The translations under genes were made by a program, and so were the position numbers. Below, piece after piece: positions 37,232 to 44,545 of a DNA stretch of 64,000 nucleotides. Source of the stretch: Glycomyces albidus (GTDB lineage: Bacteria > Actinomycetota > Actinomycetes > Mycobacteriales > Micromonosporaceae); NCBI RefSeq assembly GCF_009451885.1, contig NZ_WIAO01000005.1:1-64000 (forward strand). Direction: 5' to 3'. The number at the start of each line of letters is the position of its first letter. Within the stretch, counting starts at the first letter, position 1. The notes below the pieces were generated by a model. The model worked only from the letters and a program-made list of their open reading frames with translations. It searched no databases and was not told where the DNA came from.

Positions 37232-38353
37232 GTGCGGGAATTGGTCGAGATCGGCCCCGGCAAGATCGTGGCGCGGGGCTGGCGTCTGTCCGAAGTGGCG
37301 CTCGTGCCGACCCGGCGGACCCGGGACATCGACGACGTCTCCACCGAATGGCAGCTCGACGCCTACCGGTTCGAGATCCCTGCCGTCGGGCACCCGTCCG
37401 ACGCGACGATGAGCCCGGCGTCCGTGATCGAGATGGGCCGCCTCGGCGGCCTCGGCGTCCTCAACGGCGAGGGCCTCTGGTGCCGCTACGTCGACCCGAC
37501 GTCGCTGCTCAAGGAGCTCGCCGACACGCCGGCGGAGAACGCGATCGAGCGGCTCCAGGAGATCTACGCCGAGCCGGTGAAGCCCGAGCTCATCGCCGAG
37601 CGGATCGCCGAGATCCGCGCCGGCGGGATCACCACCGCGATCCGCTTCAGCCCGCAGCACACGGCCGAGCTCGCGCCGCTCGCCGTCGAGGCGGGCGTCG
37701 ACCTGCTGGTCATCCAGGGCACCATCGTCTCGGCGGAGCACGTCTCCTCCGGCGGCGACGTCCTGAACCTGAAGCAGTTCATCGCCGACCTGGACATCCC
37801 GGTCGTCGTCGGCGGGGCCACGAACTACAAGACCGCCATGCACCTGATGCGCACCGGCGCGGCCGGCGTCATCGTCGGCGTCGGCTCCGACGACTGGTCG
37901 ACCACCGACACGGTGCTCGGCATCGACGTCCCGATGGCCTCCGCCATCGTCGAGGCCGCCGCGGCCCGCCGCGACTACCTCGACGAGACCGGCGGGCGCT
38001 ACGTGCACCTCATCGCCGACGGCGAGATCACCAACTCGGGCGCGATCGCGAAGGCCGTCGCCTGCGGCGCCGACGCGGTCATGCTCGGCTCGATCCTCGC
38101 CGACGCCGCCGAGTCCCCGGCCGCCGGCGCCTGGTGGCACTCCGCCGCCTCCCACCCGAAGCTGCCCCGCGGCCGCTTCCGCCCGGGCGACTCCGGCGAC
38201 ATCGAGGTCCCCGACCTCGAGGCCATCCTCTACGGACCCAGCAACTCCTCGGACGGCTCGCAGAACCTCTTCGGCGGCCTGCGCCGCGCCATGGCCAAGA
38301 CCGGCTACACCTCGGTCAAGGAATTCCAGAAGGCCAGCCTGGTCACCGCCTAG
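37232..38353 (+). CDS. GuaB3-family IMP dehydrogenase-related protein
   Basis: The 373-aa IMPDH-like barrel has no CBS insert. The loop that normally carries the catalytic cysteine reads LVIQGTIVSAEHVSSGG, and KTAMHLMRTGAAGVIVGVGS holds the phosphate-binding turn. GuaB3 proteins are actinobacterial paralogues, some reported to have GMP reductase activity (from memory). GTG 37232 follows AGGAGGAGA. It is co-transcribed with guaB and a hairpin follows. Confidence 0.9.
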   Translation: MRELVEIGPGKIVARGWRLSEVALVPTRRTRDIDDVSTEWQLDAYRFEIPAVGHPSDATMSPASVIEMGRLGGLGVLNGEGLWCRYVDPTSLLKELADTPAENAIERLQEIYAEPVKPELIAERIAEIRAGGITTAIRFSPQHTAELAPLAVEAGVDLLVIQGTIVSAEHVSSGGDVLNLKQFIADLDIPVVVGGATNYKTAMHLMRTGAAGVIVGVGSDDWSTTDTVLGIDVPMASAIVEAAAARRDYLDETGGRYVHLIADGEITNSGAIAKAVACGADAVMLGSILADAAESPAAGAWWHSAASHPKLPRGRFRPGDSGDIEVPDLEAILYGPSNSSDGSQNLFGGLRRAMAKTGYTSVKEFQKASLVTA

Positions 38354-38367
38354 ACGACCAGCGCCGA

Positions 38368-38398
38368 GGCCCGGGACGCGCGGTGCGAGTCCCGGGCC
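38368..38398 (+). terminator. Terminator of the guaB-guaB3 operon
   Basis: GGCCCGGGAC pairs with GTCCCGGGCC over an 11-nt loop, 15 nt after the stop. Confidence 0.7.
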
Positions 38399-38451
38399 CC
38401 AGCGTTTCGTTCGCGCACCCTGGAATCGGACACGACACCGGAGGTGATGAC

Positions 38452-38667
38452 ATGACGACCAAGGAACTGCTGCACCGGCTCGTCGACGACCTCGGAGAGC
38501 CTCAGGCGGCTGAGGCGCTCACCTGGATCCGCGCGCGCTACGGTATGCCAGACCCGTGCCGGGACGACACCACCTTGCCCGAATGGGTCGGCTCGTTCTC
38601 CTCTGGCCGCGGTGACCTCGCCGAACGCCATGAGGAGACCCTGCGTGACGAGGGCGACGGTCGTTGA
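38452..38667 (+). CDS. Putative antitoxin-like small protein
   Basis: The 71-aa protein begins MTTKELLHRLVDDLGEPQAA, a short helix segment typical of small antitoxins paired with PIN toxins. ATG 38452 has a perfect GGAGG 7 nt upstream. Its stop overlaps the ATG of a PIN-like N-terminal fragment, reproducing a toxin-antitoxin coupling. The toxin is truncated, so the antitoxin is an orphan here. Confidence 0.6.
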   Translation: MTTKELLHRLVDDLGEPQAAEALTWIRARYGMPDPCRDDTTLPEWVGSFSSGRGDLAERHEETLRDEGDGR

Positions 38668-38750
38668 TGGTCGTTGACACCGGGCCGCTTCTGGCGCACT
38701 TCACCATCGTCCGGCCCGTCCGCGTGGACGCCTTCAGCCTTCTTCCCTGA
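38667..38750 (+). pseudogene. vapC-type PIN toxin remnant
   Basis: The 27-codon frame begins MVVDTGPLLAHF, the diagnostic first strand of a PIN toxin with its first catalytic Asp. It then departs from the family and stops after FSLLP. It starts by ATGA overlap with the upstream antitoxin-like gene. The rest of the domain (about 110 aa) is missing, and the 3' end overlaps the stop of the opposite-strand membrane gene, marking a deletion junction. Confidence 0.7.
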
Positions 38751-39231
38751 AACCCTGCTTCGGTTCGTCTTGGAGAAGGAGATCCACCAGGGTCCTCCAG
38801 TCTTCGCGGTTTGCCCAGAACCGCTTGAACGGCAGCTTCTTGCGTGCGCCGTCGCGGGCGACTTGATAGATCCGGCCGTCATAGACCGAGTACTCGAGCC
38901 GCTCGAATCCCCGAGACGGGTACCGGTCTCTCCGTGAGCGCGGATCAATCACTCTGCGGCGCTGAGCATCGAAGAAGAACATCCGCCGCTGGGACAGCAA
39001 GATGATCGAGCCGCCGATCCAACCATAGGAGCAGCCTCGTGCGAAACCCTGCATGAATCGTTCGAGGGTCGACTCTGCGGTGGGCCAGAACCAGCAAGCT
39101 GCGGCGAGGAGTAGCGCAGCCGCGAGGCTCCACCAGGCAAGGGGTTGATGCCATCGAACCGCTTGGAGTGTTCGCGCCGCTTCGGCGGCGTCGACCGGCC
39201 GCATGGGGGCAGGGTCGGTGGGAGGACTCAT
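38734..39231 (-). CDS. Membrane protein with one copy of an unrecognised RLEYSVY module
   Basis: The 165-aa protein has two transmembrane helices (about 33-52 and 65-82) and a cytoplasmic-type domain: FFFDAQRRRVIDPRSRRDRY, FERLEYSVYDGRIYQVARDG, then an ANREDWRTLVDLLLQDE end. The same domain occurs twice in the 356-aa protein encoded upstream on the same strand. The fold may be a small bacterial PH-like barrel (speculative). It is the last gene of a three-gene operon. No function is assigned. Confidence 0.6.
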   Translation of the reverse strand: MSPPTDPAPMRPVDAAEAARTLQAVRWHQPLAWWSLAAALLLAAACWFWPTAESTLERFMQGFARGCSYGWIGGSIILLSQRRMFFFDAQRRRVIDPRSRRDRYPSRGFERLEYSVYDGRIYQVARDGARKKLPFKRFWANREDWRTLVDLLLQDEPKQGFREEG

Positions 39232-39246
39232 ATGGGGGTCTCCGTC

Positions 39247-39390
39247 CTAAGCTCGAGTTAGGGGCGGCAGGCGCTCGGTGAAGGCGTCGCAGTCGTGGAA
39301 CGGCGTCGAATACACGAGGACGACGCCCGCCCCGATCCCGACTGCGCCTATCGCGAACAGGAGCAGGCGCCTCGGCCTGACACGGATCAT
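39247..39390 (-). CDS. 47-aa single-helix membrane peptide
   Basis: This short gene encodes RVRPRRLLLLFAIG-like basic residues, one helix (LLFAIGAVGIGAGVVLVY) and the tail FHDCDAFTERLPPLTRA. Its ATG overlaps the stop of the upstream 356-aa gene (ATGA), so it is translated by coupling. The helix plus a conserved-looking Cys/Asp tail suggests a small subunit of the same membrane complex. There is no independent evidence beyond position and composition. Confidence 0.55.
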   Translation of the reverse strand: MIRVRPRRLLLFAIGAVGIGAGVVLVYSTPFHDCDAFTERLPPLTRA

Positions 39391-40457
39391 CGCCGTTCAC
39401 CGCTCGCAGCGGCGGGAACCGTGTGGTCGCTCCGGAACCGGTCGACGAACGCCTTCCATGCGACCTGCTCCCGCGCCCAGCCCGTGGCGACGCGGCGCCG
39501 TCTGCCGTCGGCGCGGACTTCGTAGAGGACGCCGAGGTACACCGAGTACTCGAGCCGCTCGTAGCCCGGGCGTGGGAACTCCCGGGCCGGAAGACCGAGT
39601 GGTTTCTTGCTCACCCGGCCGGTGCCCGGCTCGAACGAGAGTATCGGCCTGACGATGAGCGGGATCGCGCCGAACAGGCCGTATCCCGTCGCGACCAGTG
39701 CCATCGACCCGAAGGGGCCGTAGCCCTCGGGGGAGGAGCCCAGCCAGATCGCGACCTCGATGGCAGCGGTGCCGAGCCCTACGAGCAGCAGTCCGCCGAA
39801 GAACCGCCAACGGACGCCGACGCTGATCTCTCGTTCCGGTTCCGATGCGGACGGGGTGGGCACGCCGGCCGTAGGCGGCTCGCCGCCCTCATGACCTGCC
39901 GGCCGATCGCTCTGGTGCTCGAGGAAGACGTCGGCGAACGCGGTCCAGGCGCGCTGGTCGACCGTGAACGAATTGCGGGCGACGCTCCGCCGCCTGCCGC
40001 TCGGTCGGACGATCTCGAGCCGCCCGAGGTAGATCGAGTACTCGAGGCGGTCGCCGTCACGCCACCGCTTGAGTGCCCGCCGGATCTGACCGGTGCCGCC
40101 TGTGAGCCGTCGCCGGCGCACGTCGTACGTGAACAAGGATGGCTGCGCCAGCAGCATCGTGCCGAAGACCGCGGCGAACATCGGCGGGAATTGCACGAGG
40201 TACAACAGCGCCGAGCCGCTCTCGACGCCGAAGGACGCCGTGAGGTAGACGCTCAGTACGAACGTCGAGGGCGTCAGCGGCCAGGCGATCGCGACGATCC
40301 ACCAGAGCAGGCGCCGGTTCGAGCGGACGACGATGGTGTTCCGGTCGGGCTCCTCGAGTTCCGCGGGAGGAACCGATGTCGCCTGCGGCCGCCGGCGCGG
40401 ATGCAGCTCGTCGTCCGGGATGGGCGGCATGGGCGGGAGGTCGGCGAGAGGGGCCAT
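39387..40457 (-). CDS. Membrane protein with two copies of the RLEYSVY module
   Basis: The 356-aa protein is internally duplicated. Each half has two transmembrane helices followed by a domain with R/KxLTGG or GRVSKKP lead-in, then DRLEYSIYLGRLEIVRPSGR (repeat 1) or ERLEYSVYLGVLYEVRADGR (repeat 2), and an AW-x2-F-x-D-x-F end. A Pro-rich N-terminus of about 45 aa precedes repeat 1, and a Pro/Glu-rich linker joins the halves. ATG 40457 is the most likely start. It heads the operon with the 47-aa and 165-aa genes. The family was not recognised. Confidence 0.65.
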   Translation of the reverse strand: MAPLADLPPMPPIPDDELHPRRRPQATSVPPAELEEPDRNTIVVRSNRRLLWWIVAIAWPLTPSTFVLSVYLTASFGVESGSALLYLVQFPPMFAAVFGTMLLAQPSLFTYDVRRRRLTGGTGQIRRALKRWRDGDRLEYSIYLGRLEIVRPSGRRRSVARNSFTVDQRAWTAFADVFLEHQSDRPAGHEGGEPPTAGVPTPSASEPEREISVGVRWRFFGGLLLVGLGTAAIEVAIWLGSSPEGYGPFGSMALVATGYGLFGAIPLIVRPILSFEPGTGRVSKKPLGLPAREFPRPGYERLEYSVYLGVLYEVRADGRRRRVATGWAREQVAWKAFVDRFRSDHTVPAAASGERR

Positions 40458-40642
40458 ATGGGGTGTCTTTCGTGTGCGGAGCCGCCGGGGCCGGCTCGTT
40501 GCCGCTGATGTTATCGGGGTCGGCGTCGCCGGTGGGTCCGCGCAGCCGGCGGGACCCCCGCCCGGTCCTCTGTTCGGGTGAGGGCCCTCCCGCTGTCGGG
40601 GAATTGTGCCGCTGCACACAGGTATCTGTCAGGTAGGCCACG

Positions 40643-40648
40643 TATCCT
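40643..40648 (+). promoter_or_regulatory. Leaderless -10 of the cyclase leader ORF
   Basis: TATCCT lies 7 nt before GTG 40656. Confidence 0.5.
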
Positions 40649-40655
40649 TGCCACC

Positions 40656-40733
40656 GTGAAGCGCAAGAAAGCCCCCCTTCCCACAAGGAGTGGGGAACAA
40701 CACACCCCCGTCTCGGTGTTGGTGCTGCTGTGA
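40656..40733 (+). CDS. 25-aa leader ORF coupled to the cyclase gene
   Basis: GTG 40656 opens a 25-codon frame (VKRKKAPLPTRSGEQ..., ending VLVLL) placed 7 nt after a -10 hexamer. Its TGA overlaps the cyclase GTG start as GTGA. It has a basic N-terminus and a hydrophobic end. The arrangement predicts that cyclase translation depends on ribosomes finishing the leader, because no Shine-Dalgarno sits in front of GTG 40730. Confidence 0.5.
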   Translation: MKRKKAPLPTRSGEQHTPVSVLVLL

Positions 40734-43700
40734 CCTGCCCGTTCTGTTCCGTGCCCACCGTGCCGGGCGCGCGCTACTGCCACAACTGCGGCGCGCCCCT
40801 GTCACCCGAAGCGACCGCTCCCCAGACGGAGCGGCGCTATGTCACGGTGCTCTTCGGCGACCTCTCCGACTTCACCACCTGGTCCGAAAGCCTCGACCCC
40901 GAGCGGGTCTCCTCGGTCACCGACCGGCTCCTCGCCGAGTGCGTGTCCGCGGTCAACGAGTTCGGCGGGCACGTCGACAAGCTCACCGGCGACGGCATCA
41001 TGGCCGTCTTCGGCGCCCCCCTCTCGCACGAGGACGACGCCGAACGCGCCGTCCGCGCCGCCCAAGCCATGCAGAAGCGCGTCCGCCGCCTGCTCAAGGC
41101 CGAATCCGGCGGGGGCCTCCCCATCGGCCTGCGCATCGGCCTGCGGTCCGGGCTCGTCGTCGCCGGTATGCAGGCCAACCTCGAGTACACGGTCATCGGC
41201 GACACCGTGAACACCGCCGCCCGCATCTGCGCGATCGCCTCCGTCGGCACCGTCTGGGCCGGCGAGGAGACCGTGCGCGCCACGAAGCACACCGCCGCCT
41301 GGCGCCGACTCACCCCCGTGCGCCTCAAAGGCAAGCGCGAGCCCGTCGAAGTGTTCCAGCTCCTGGGCCTCGAAGACGAGCCCGGGACGCGCGCGAGCCT
41401 CGGCGACACCGCGCCGTTCATCGGACGCGACGCCGAGATCGGGCGCGTCACCGGCCGCCTCGAGGCCGTCATCGACCGCAGCGAGCCGCTCGTCCTCATC
41501 CACACCGCCGAAGCCGGCATGGGCAAGACCCGGTTCGCCCGCGAAGTCCGCACCCTCGCCACCGAGCGCGGCGCCCGCGTCCTCACCGTGCGCGTCGCCC
41601 CCTACGGCGAAGGCCGCCGGTTCGGGCCCCTCGCCGACCTCGTCCGCAAGGCCGCCGGCCTGCGGTTCGACGACGACCGGGCCACCGCCGAAGCGAAACT
41701 CCGGCGCATCGCCGACGGCCACCCCGACCACGGCGAATGCCGCCTGAACATCACGCTGCTCCTCGGCCTCCTCGGCCACGGCCGCCCCGGCGCGGCCGAC
41801 CGGGTCGGCGGGTTCACCGGGCAGCAGTCCGACGCGTACACGATCCCCGAGGCCGTCGCCGAGCTCATCACCCACATGTCGACGCACGGACCGCTCGTCC
41901 TCATCATCGACGACCTGCACACCGCCTCCAAGGACGGCATCGACGCCCTCGGCGTCGCCCTCGCCAAGATCCACGGCCCCGTCCTCGTGCTCCTCTACGG
42001 CCGGCCCGAGCTCACCAGGTCCTCCGGCGTCCTCAACCGCATCTCCGAAGCCGAGGTCCACCCGCTCCCGCCGCTCGCCGGCGCCGACGCCGCGCGCCTC
42101 CTCCGCGAGTTCCTCGGCGGCGGCCGCCTGCCCAAACCCGACGAGGACCGCCTCCTCGGCTTCGCCCAGGGCAACCCCTACTACCTCGCCGAACTCGTCA
42201 CCCTCCTCACCGAGCAGGGCCTCCTCACCGGCACCGGCGACCAGTGGCGCCTCGCCGCCGGGTCCCTCACCGGCAAGGTCCTCTCCCGCGACCTCGCCCA
42301 GGTCCTCGGCGCCCGCATCGACGCCCTGAGCCCCGCCGCGCGCTCGCTCCTGCGCGCCGCCTCGATCTTCGGCGACGCCGTGCCCCCCGAAGCCACCCAG
42401 CTCCTCGAGAAGGAGGTCCCCGGCGAGTTCGACCTCGCCCTCCAGGAGCTCCTCGACCGCCGCATGCTGCGCCGCCGCTCCTACGGCGGCTACCGCTTCG
42501 TCACCCCGCTGCTGCGCCAGGCCGCCTACGCGCCCATCGGCAAGGCCGACGCCGCCCACGCGCACGCCGAGATCGCCCGCTGGGCCGCCGACACCGAACT
42601 CGAGGGCCAGAGCGCCGACGACCTCGTCGTCTTCCACGCCGAGCAGGCCGTCACCCTCGCCCGCGAAGTCGAGATCGAAGCGATCGACGAGGTCTGGAAC
42701 GTCCTCCCGCTCGCCGTCGACGCCGTCCGCAAGCAGGCCGACCGCGCCATGGACGCCTCCGAACCCGAACGCGCCGTCGCCCTCCTCAACGGCGTCGAGC
42801 GCATCGCGTCCCTCTCCCACGACGACCGGCTCCTGCGCGCCCGCGCGCTCACCCGCCTCGGCCGCACCGTCGAAGCCGAAGCCGAGATCGAGGGCCTCGC
42901 CATCGACATCGGCCTCATCCCCGCCGAGGACCACGCCGGCGACGAGCACGACGACCACGACCACCCGTCCGGACGGCTCTTCGGCGACGACTTCCCCGAG
43001 GACGCCTCCGAACTCGTCGCCCAGCTCCTCCTGCTCCGCGGCCGCCTCCACCGCTACAAGGGCGAACTCGCCGAGGCCCGCGGCACCTGGACCGCCGCGC
43101 TCGCGCTGTCGCGCCGCGAGGGCCTGGCCGGGCCCCGCTGCGACGCCCAGTGCCGCATCGGCCTGCTCGACTTCCTCGCCGGGCACCTCTCCGAAGCCGA
43201 GGCCCGCTTCCTCGACGCCTACGACACCGCGCTCGGCGTCGGCGACGACAAGCGCCTCGCGTGGGCCCTCCAGCACCGCGCCTGGGTCCTGGTGGCCCGC
43301 GGCGACTTCGACGGCGCCGACGACGTCCTCCGCGAAGCCGCCAAGGCCTTCGCCCGCCAGATGGACCTGGTCGGCCGGGCCTGGGTCCGCGGCGTCTCCG
43401 CGTTCGCGCTGCTCATGGCCGGCCGCTTCACCGAGGCGAAGCGGCTGTCGGACGTGTTCATGCCGATCGGCGAGCGCTCGGGCGACGTGTTCGCCGTCGG
43501 GCTCCTGCGCGCCATCGGCGCCGCCGCCCAGATCGGCCTCGGCCATCCTGAAGGCGCCGACGCGCTGGCGCGCAAGTCCTTCCGCGACTTCGAGCGGATC
43601 GACGACGACTGGGGCCGCGGCTTCGCCAAGTACGTCCGGGCCCTCGCGGCGCGCTCGATCGGCGCGCTCGACCACGCCCTCGACCTCGCCGCCGGCGCCG

Positions 43701-44140
43701 AGGAGTACGGCGCGAAGACCGGTCACCCGCTGCTGATCTCCTTGGCGCACAACCTGAGAGGTCGCTGCGCGCTCGAGGCCGGGGACCCGGCGACCGCGGA
43801 GGACGCCGCCCAGGAGGCCCTCGCGCTCGTCACCGACGACGTCCTCGAACCGGGCCGCGCCGCCAACACCGCGCTCCTGGCCGACGTGCACGCCGCCAAG
43901 GGCGACCGCGCCGAGGCCCTGCGCCTGCTCGAAGCCCTCGCGGCCCACCACGACGAGCCGTCGCTCGGCCTCCCGCGCCGGGCCATCGTGGCCCGCTACG
44001 CGCGGCTGCTCGACGAGGACGGCCGGTTCGACGAGGCCGCGAAGTGGGCCGGGATCGCGCTCAAGTCCTTCGGCGAGGACCCCGAGGCCACCGCCTGGGC
44101 CGCGCGCTACCTCGACACCGCGCGCGTCGCAGGGGCCTGA
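40730..44140 (+). CDS. Zinc-ribbon adenylate cyclase fused to an AAA ATPase and TPR region
   Basis: The 1136-aa multidomain protein has a zinc ribbon (C3, C6, C17, C20). A class III cyclase follows at about 36-215 with metal Asp44 and Asp88, Lys84 in DKLTGDG, and Asp158, Asn161 and Arg165 in IGDTVNTAAR, so it looks catalytically complete. The AAA/STAND ATPase has Walker A AEAGMGKT (261-268) and Walker B LVLIIDDLH (389-397). Helical TPR-like repeats fill about 600-1136. It is a soluble signal-integration protein that probably makes cAMP. It is coupled to a leader ORF. Confidence 0.88.
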   Translation: MTCPFCSVPTVPGARYCHNCGAPLSPEATAPQTERRYVTVLFGDLSDFTTWSESLDPERVSSVTDRLLAECVSAVNEFGGHVDKLTGDGIMAVFGAPLSHEDDAERAVRAAQAMQKRVRRLLKAESGGGLPIGLRIGLRSGLVVAGMQANLEYTVIGDTVNTAARICAIASVGTVWAGEETVRATKHTAAWRRLTPVRLKGKREPVEVFQLLGLEDEPGTRASLGDTAPFIGRDAEIGRVTGRLEAVIDRSEPLVLIHTAEAGMGKTRFAREVRTLATERGARVLTVRVAPYGEGRRFGPLADLVRKAAGLRFDDDRATAEAKLRRIADGHPDHGECRLNITLLLGLLGHGRPGAADRVGGFTGQQSDAYTIPEAVAELITHMSTHGPLVLIIDDLHTASKDGIDALGVALAKIHGPVLVLLYGRPELTRSSGVLNRISEAEVHPLPPLAGADAARLLREFLGGGRLPKPDEDRLLGFAQGNPYYLAELVTLLTEQGLLTGTGDQWRLAAGSLTGKVLSRDLAQVLGARIDALSPAARSLLRAASIFGDAVPPEATQLLEKEVPGEFDLALQELLDRRMLRRRSYGGYRFVTPLLRQAAYAPIGKADAAHAHAEIARWAADTELEGQSADDLVVFHAEQAVTLAREVEIEAIDEVWNVLPLAVDAVRKQADRAMDASEPERAVALLNGVERIASLSHDDRLLRARALTRLGRTVEAEAEIEGLAIDIGLIPAEDHAGDEHDDHDHPSGRLFGDDFPEDASELVAQLLLLRGRLHRYKGELAEARGTWTAALALSRREGLAGPRCDAQCRIGLLDFLAGHLSEAEARFLDAYDTALGVGDDKRLAWALQHRAWVLVARGDFDGADDVLREAAKAFARQMDLVGRAWVRGVSAFALLMAGRFTEAKRLSDVFMPIGERSGDVFAVGLLRAIGAAAQIGLGHPEGADALARKSFRDFERIDDDWGRGFAKYVRALAARSIGALDHALDLAAGAEEYGAKTGHPLLISLAHNLRGRCALEAGDPATAEDAAQEALALVTDDVLEPGRAANTALLADVHAAKGDRAEALRLLEALAAHHDEPSLGLPRRAIVARYARLLDEDGRFDEAAKWAGIALKSFGEDPEATAWAARYLDTARVAGA

Positions 44141-44545
44141 AGCCGATGACGGCCGGACGCGGCGGGCGGACGGGCGCCCCGGCGAACGCCGGCGCACCCG
44201 TCCTCCCGCGCGCTACACGGGGGATGCGTTCACTATGCGCCACCGACACTTCGCCCTCGGGAAGCGACATATCATCCGTTCGGCCAGTTATCGTTGGCTT
44301 TTCGTCTAGGGGTATACAGAATCGAGGGCGCGTTGCCGTAACGTTATTCGTCAAAGGTCCCACGACTCGGTTCCCCCAGGCCCGAGTCGCCCTCAAGACG
44401 CAGCGGCGCGCACCTGAGCGCTGACACGCGCATGCGACCTGACACATCACGACCTGAACATGCTCGACCCAGCGAGCTCGACACCGGCTCGACACCCAGA
44501 CAGATTTTCGGCTTGCACGCTTGCCGAGAACGGAGGCTGCTTCCA
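44141..44545. other. 405-nt spacer between cyclase and kinase genes
   Basis: It contains the cyclase terminator and a second hairpin (CGACTCGG/CCGAGTCG, 44363-44389). The kinase promoter must lie here, and a gtatac at about 44311 is AT-rich enough to contribute. No ORF is supported. Confidence 0.5.
44162..44209 (+). terminator. Terminator after the cyclase gene
   Basis: GCGGGCGGACGGG pairs with CCCGTCCTCCCGC, with an inner GCGCCCCGGC/GCCGGCGC stem. It is 21 nt after the stop. Confidence 0.7.

Noticed and set aside
44281-44340. tRNA-like stretch around 44300
   Set aside because: It cannot form acceptor and T-arm stems.
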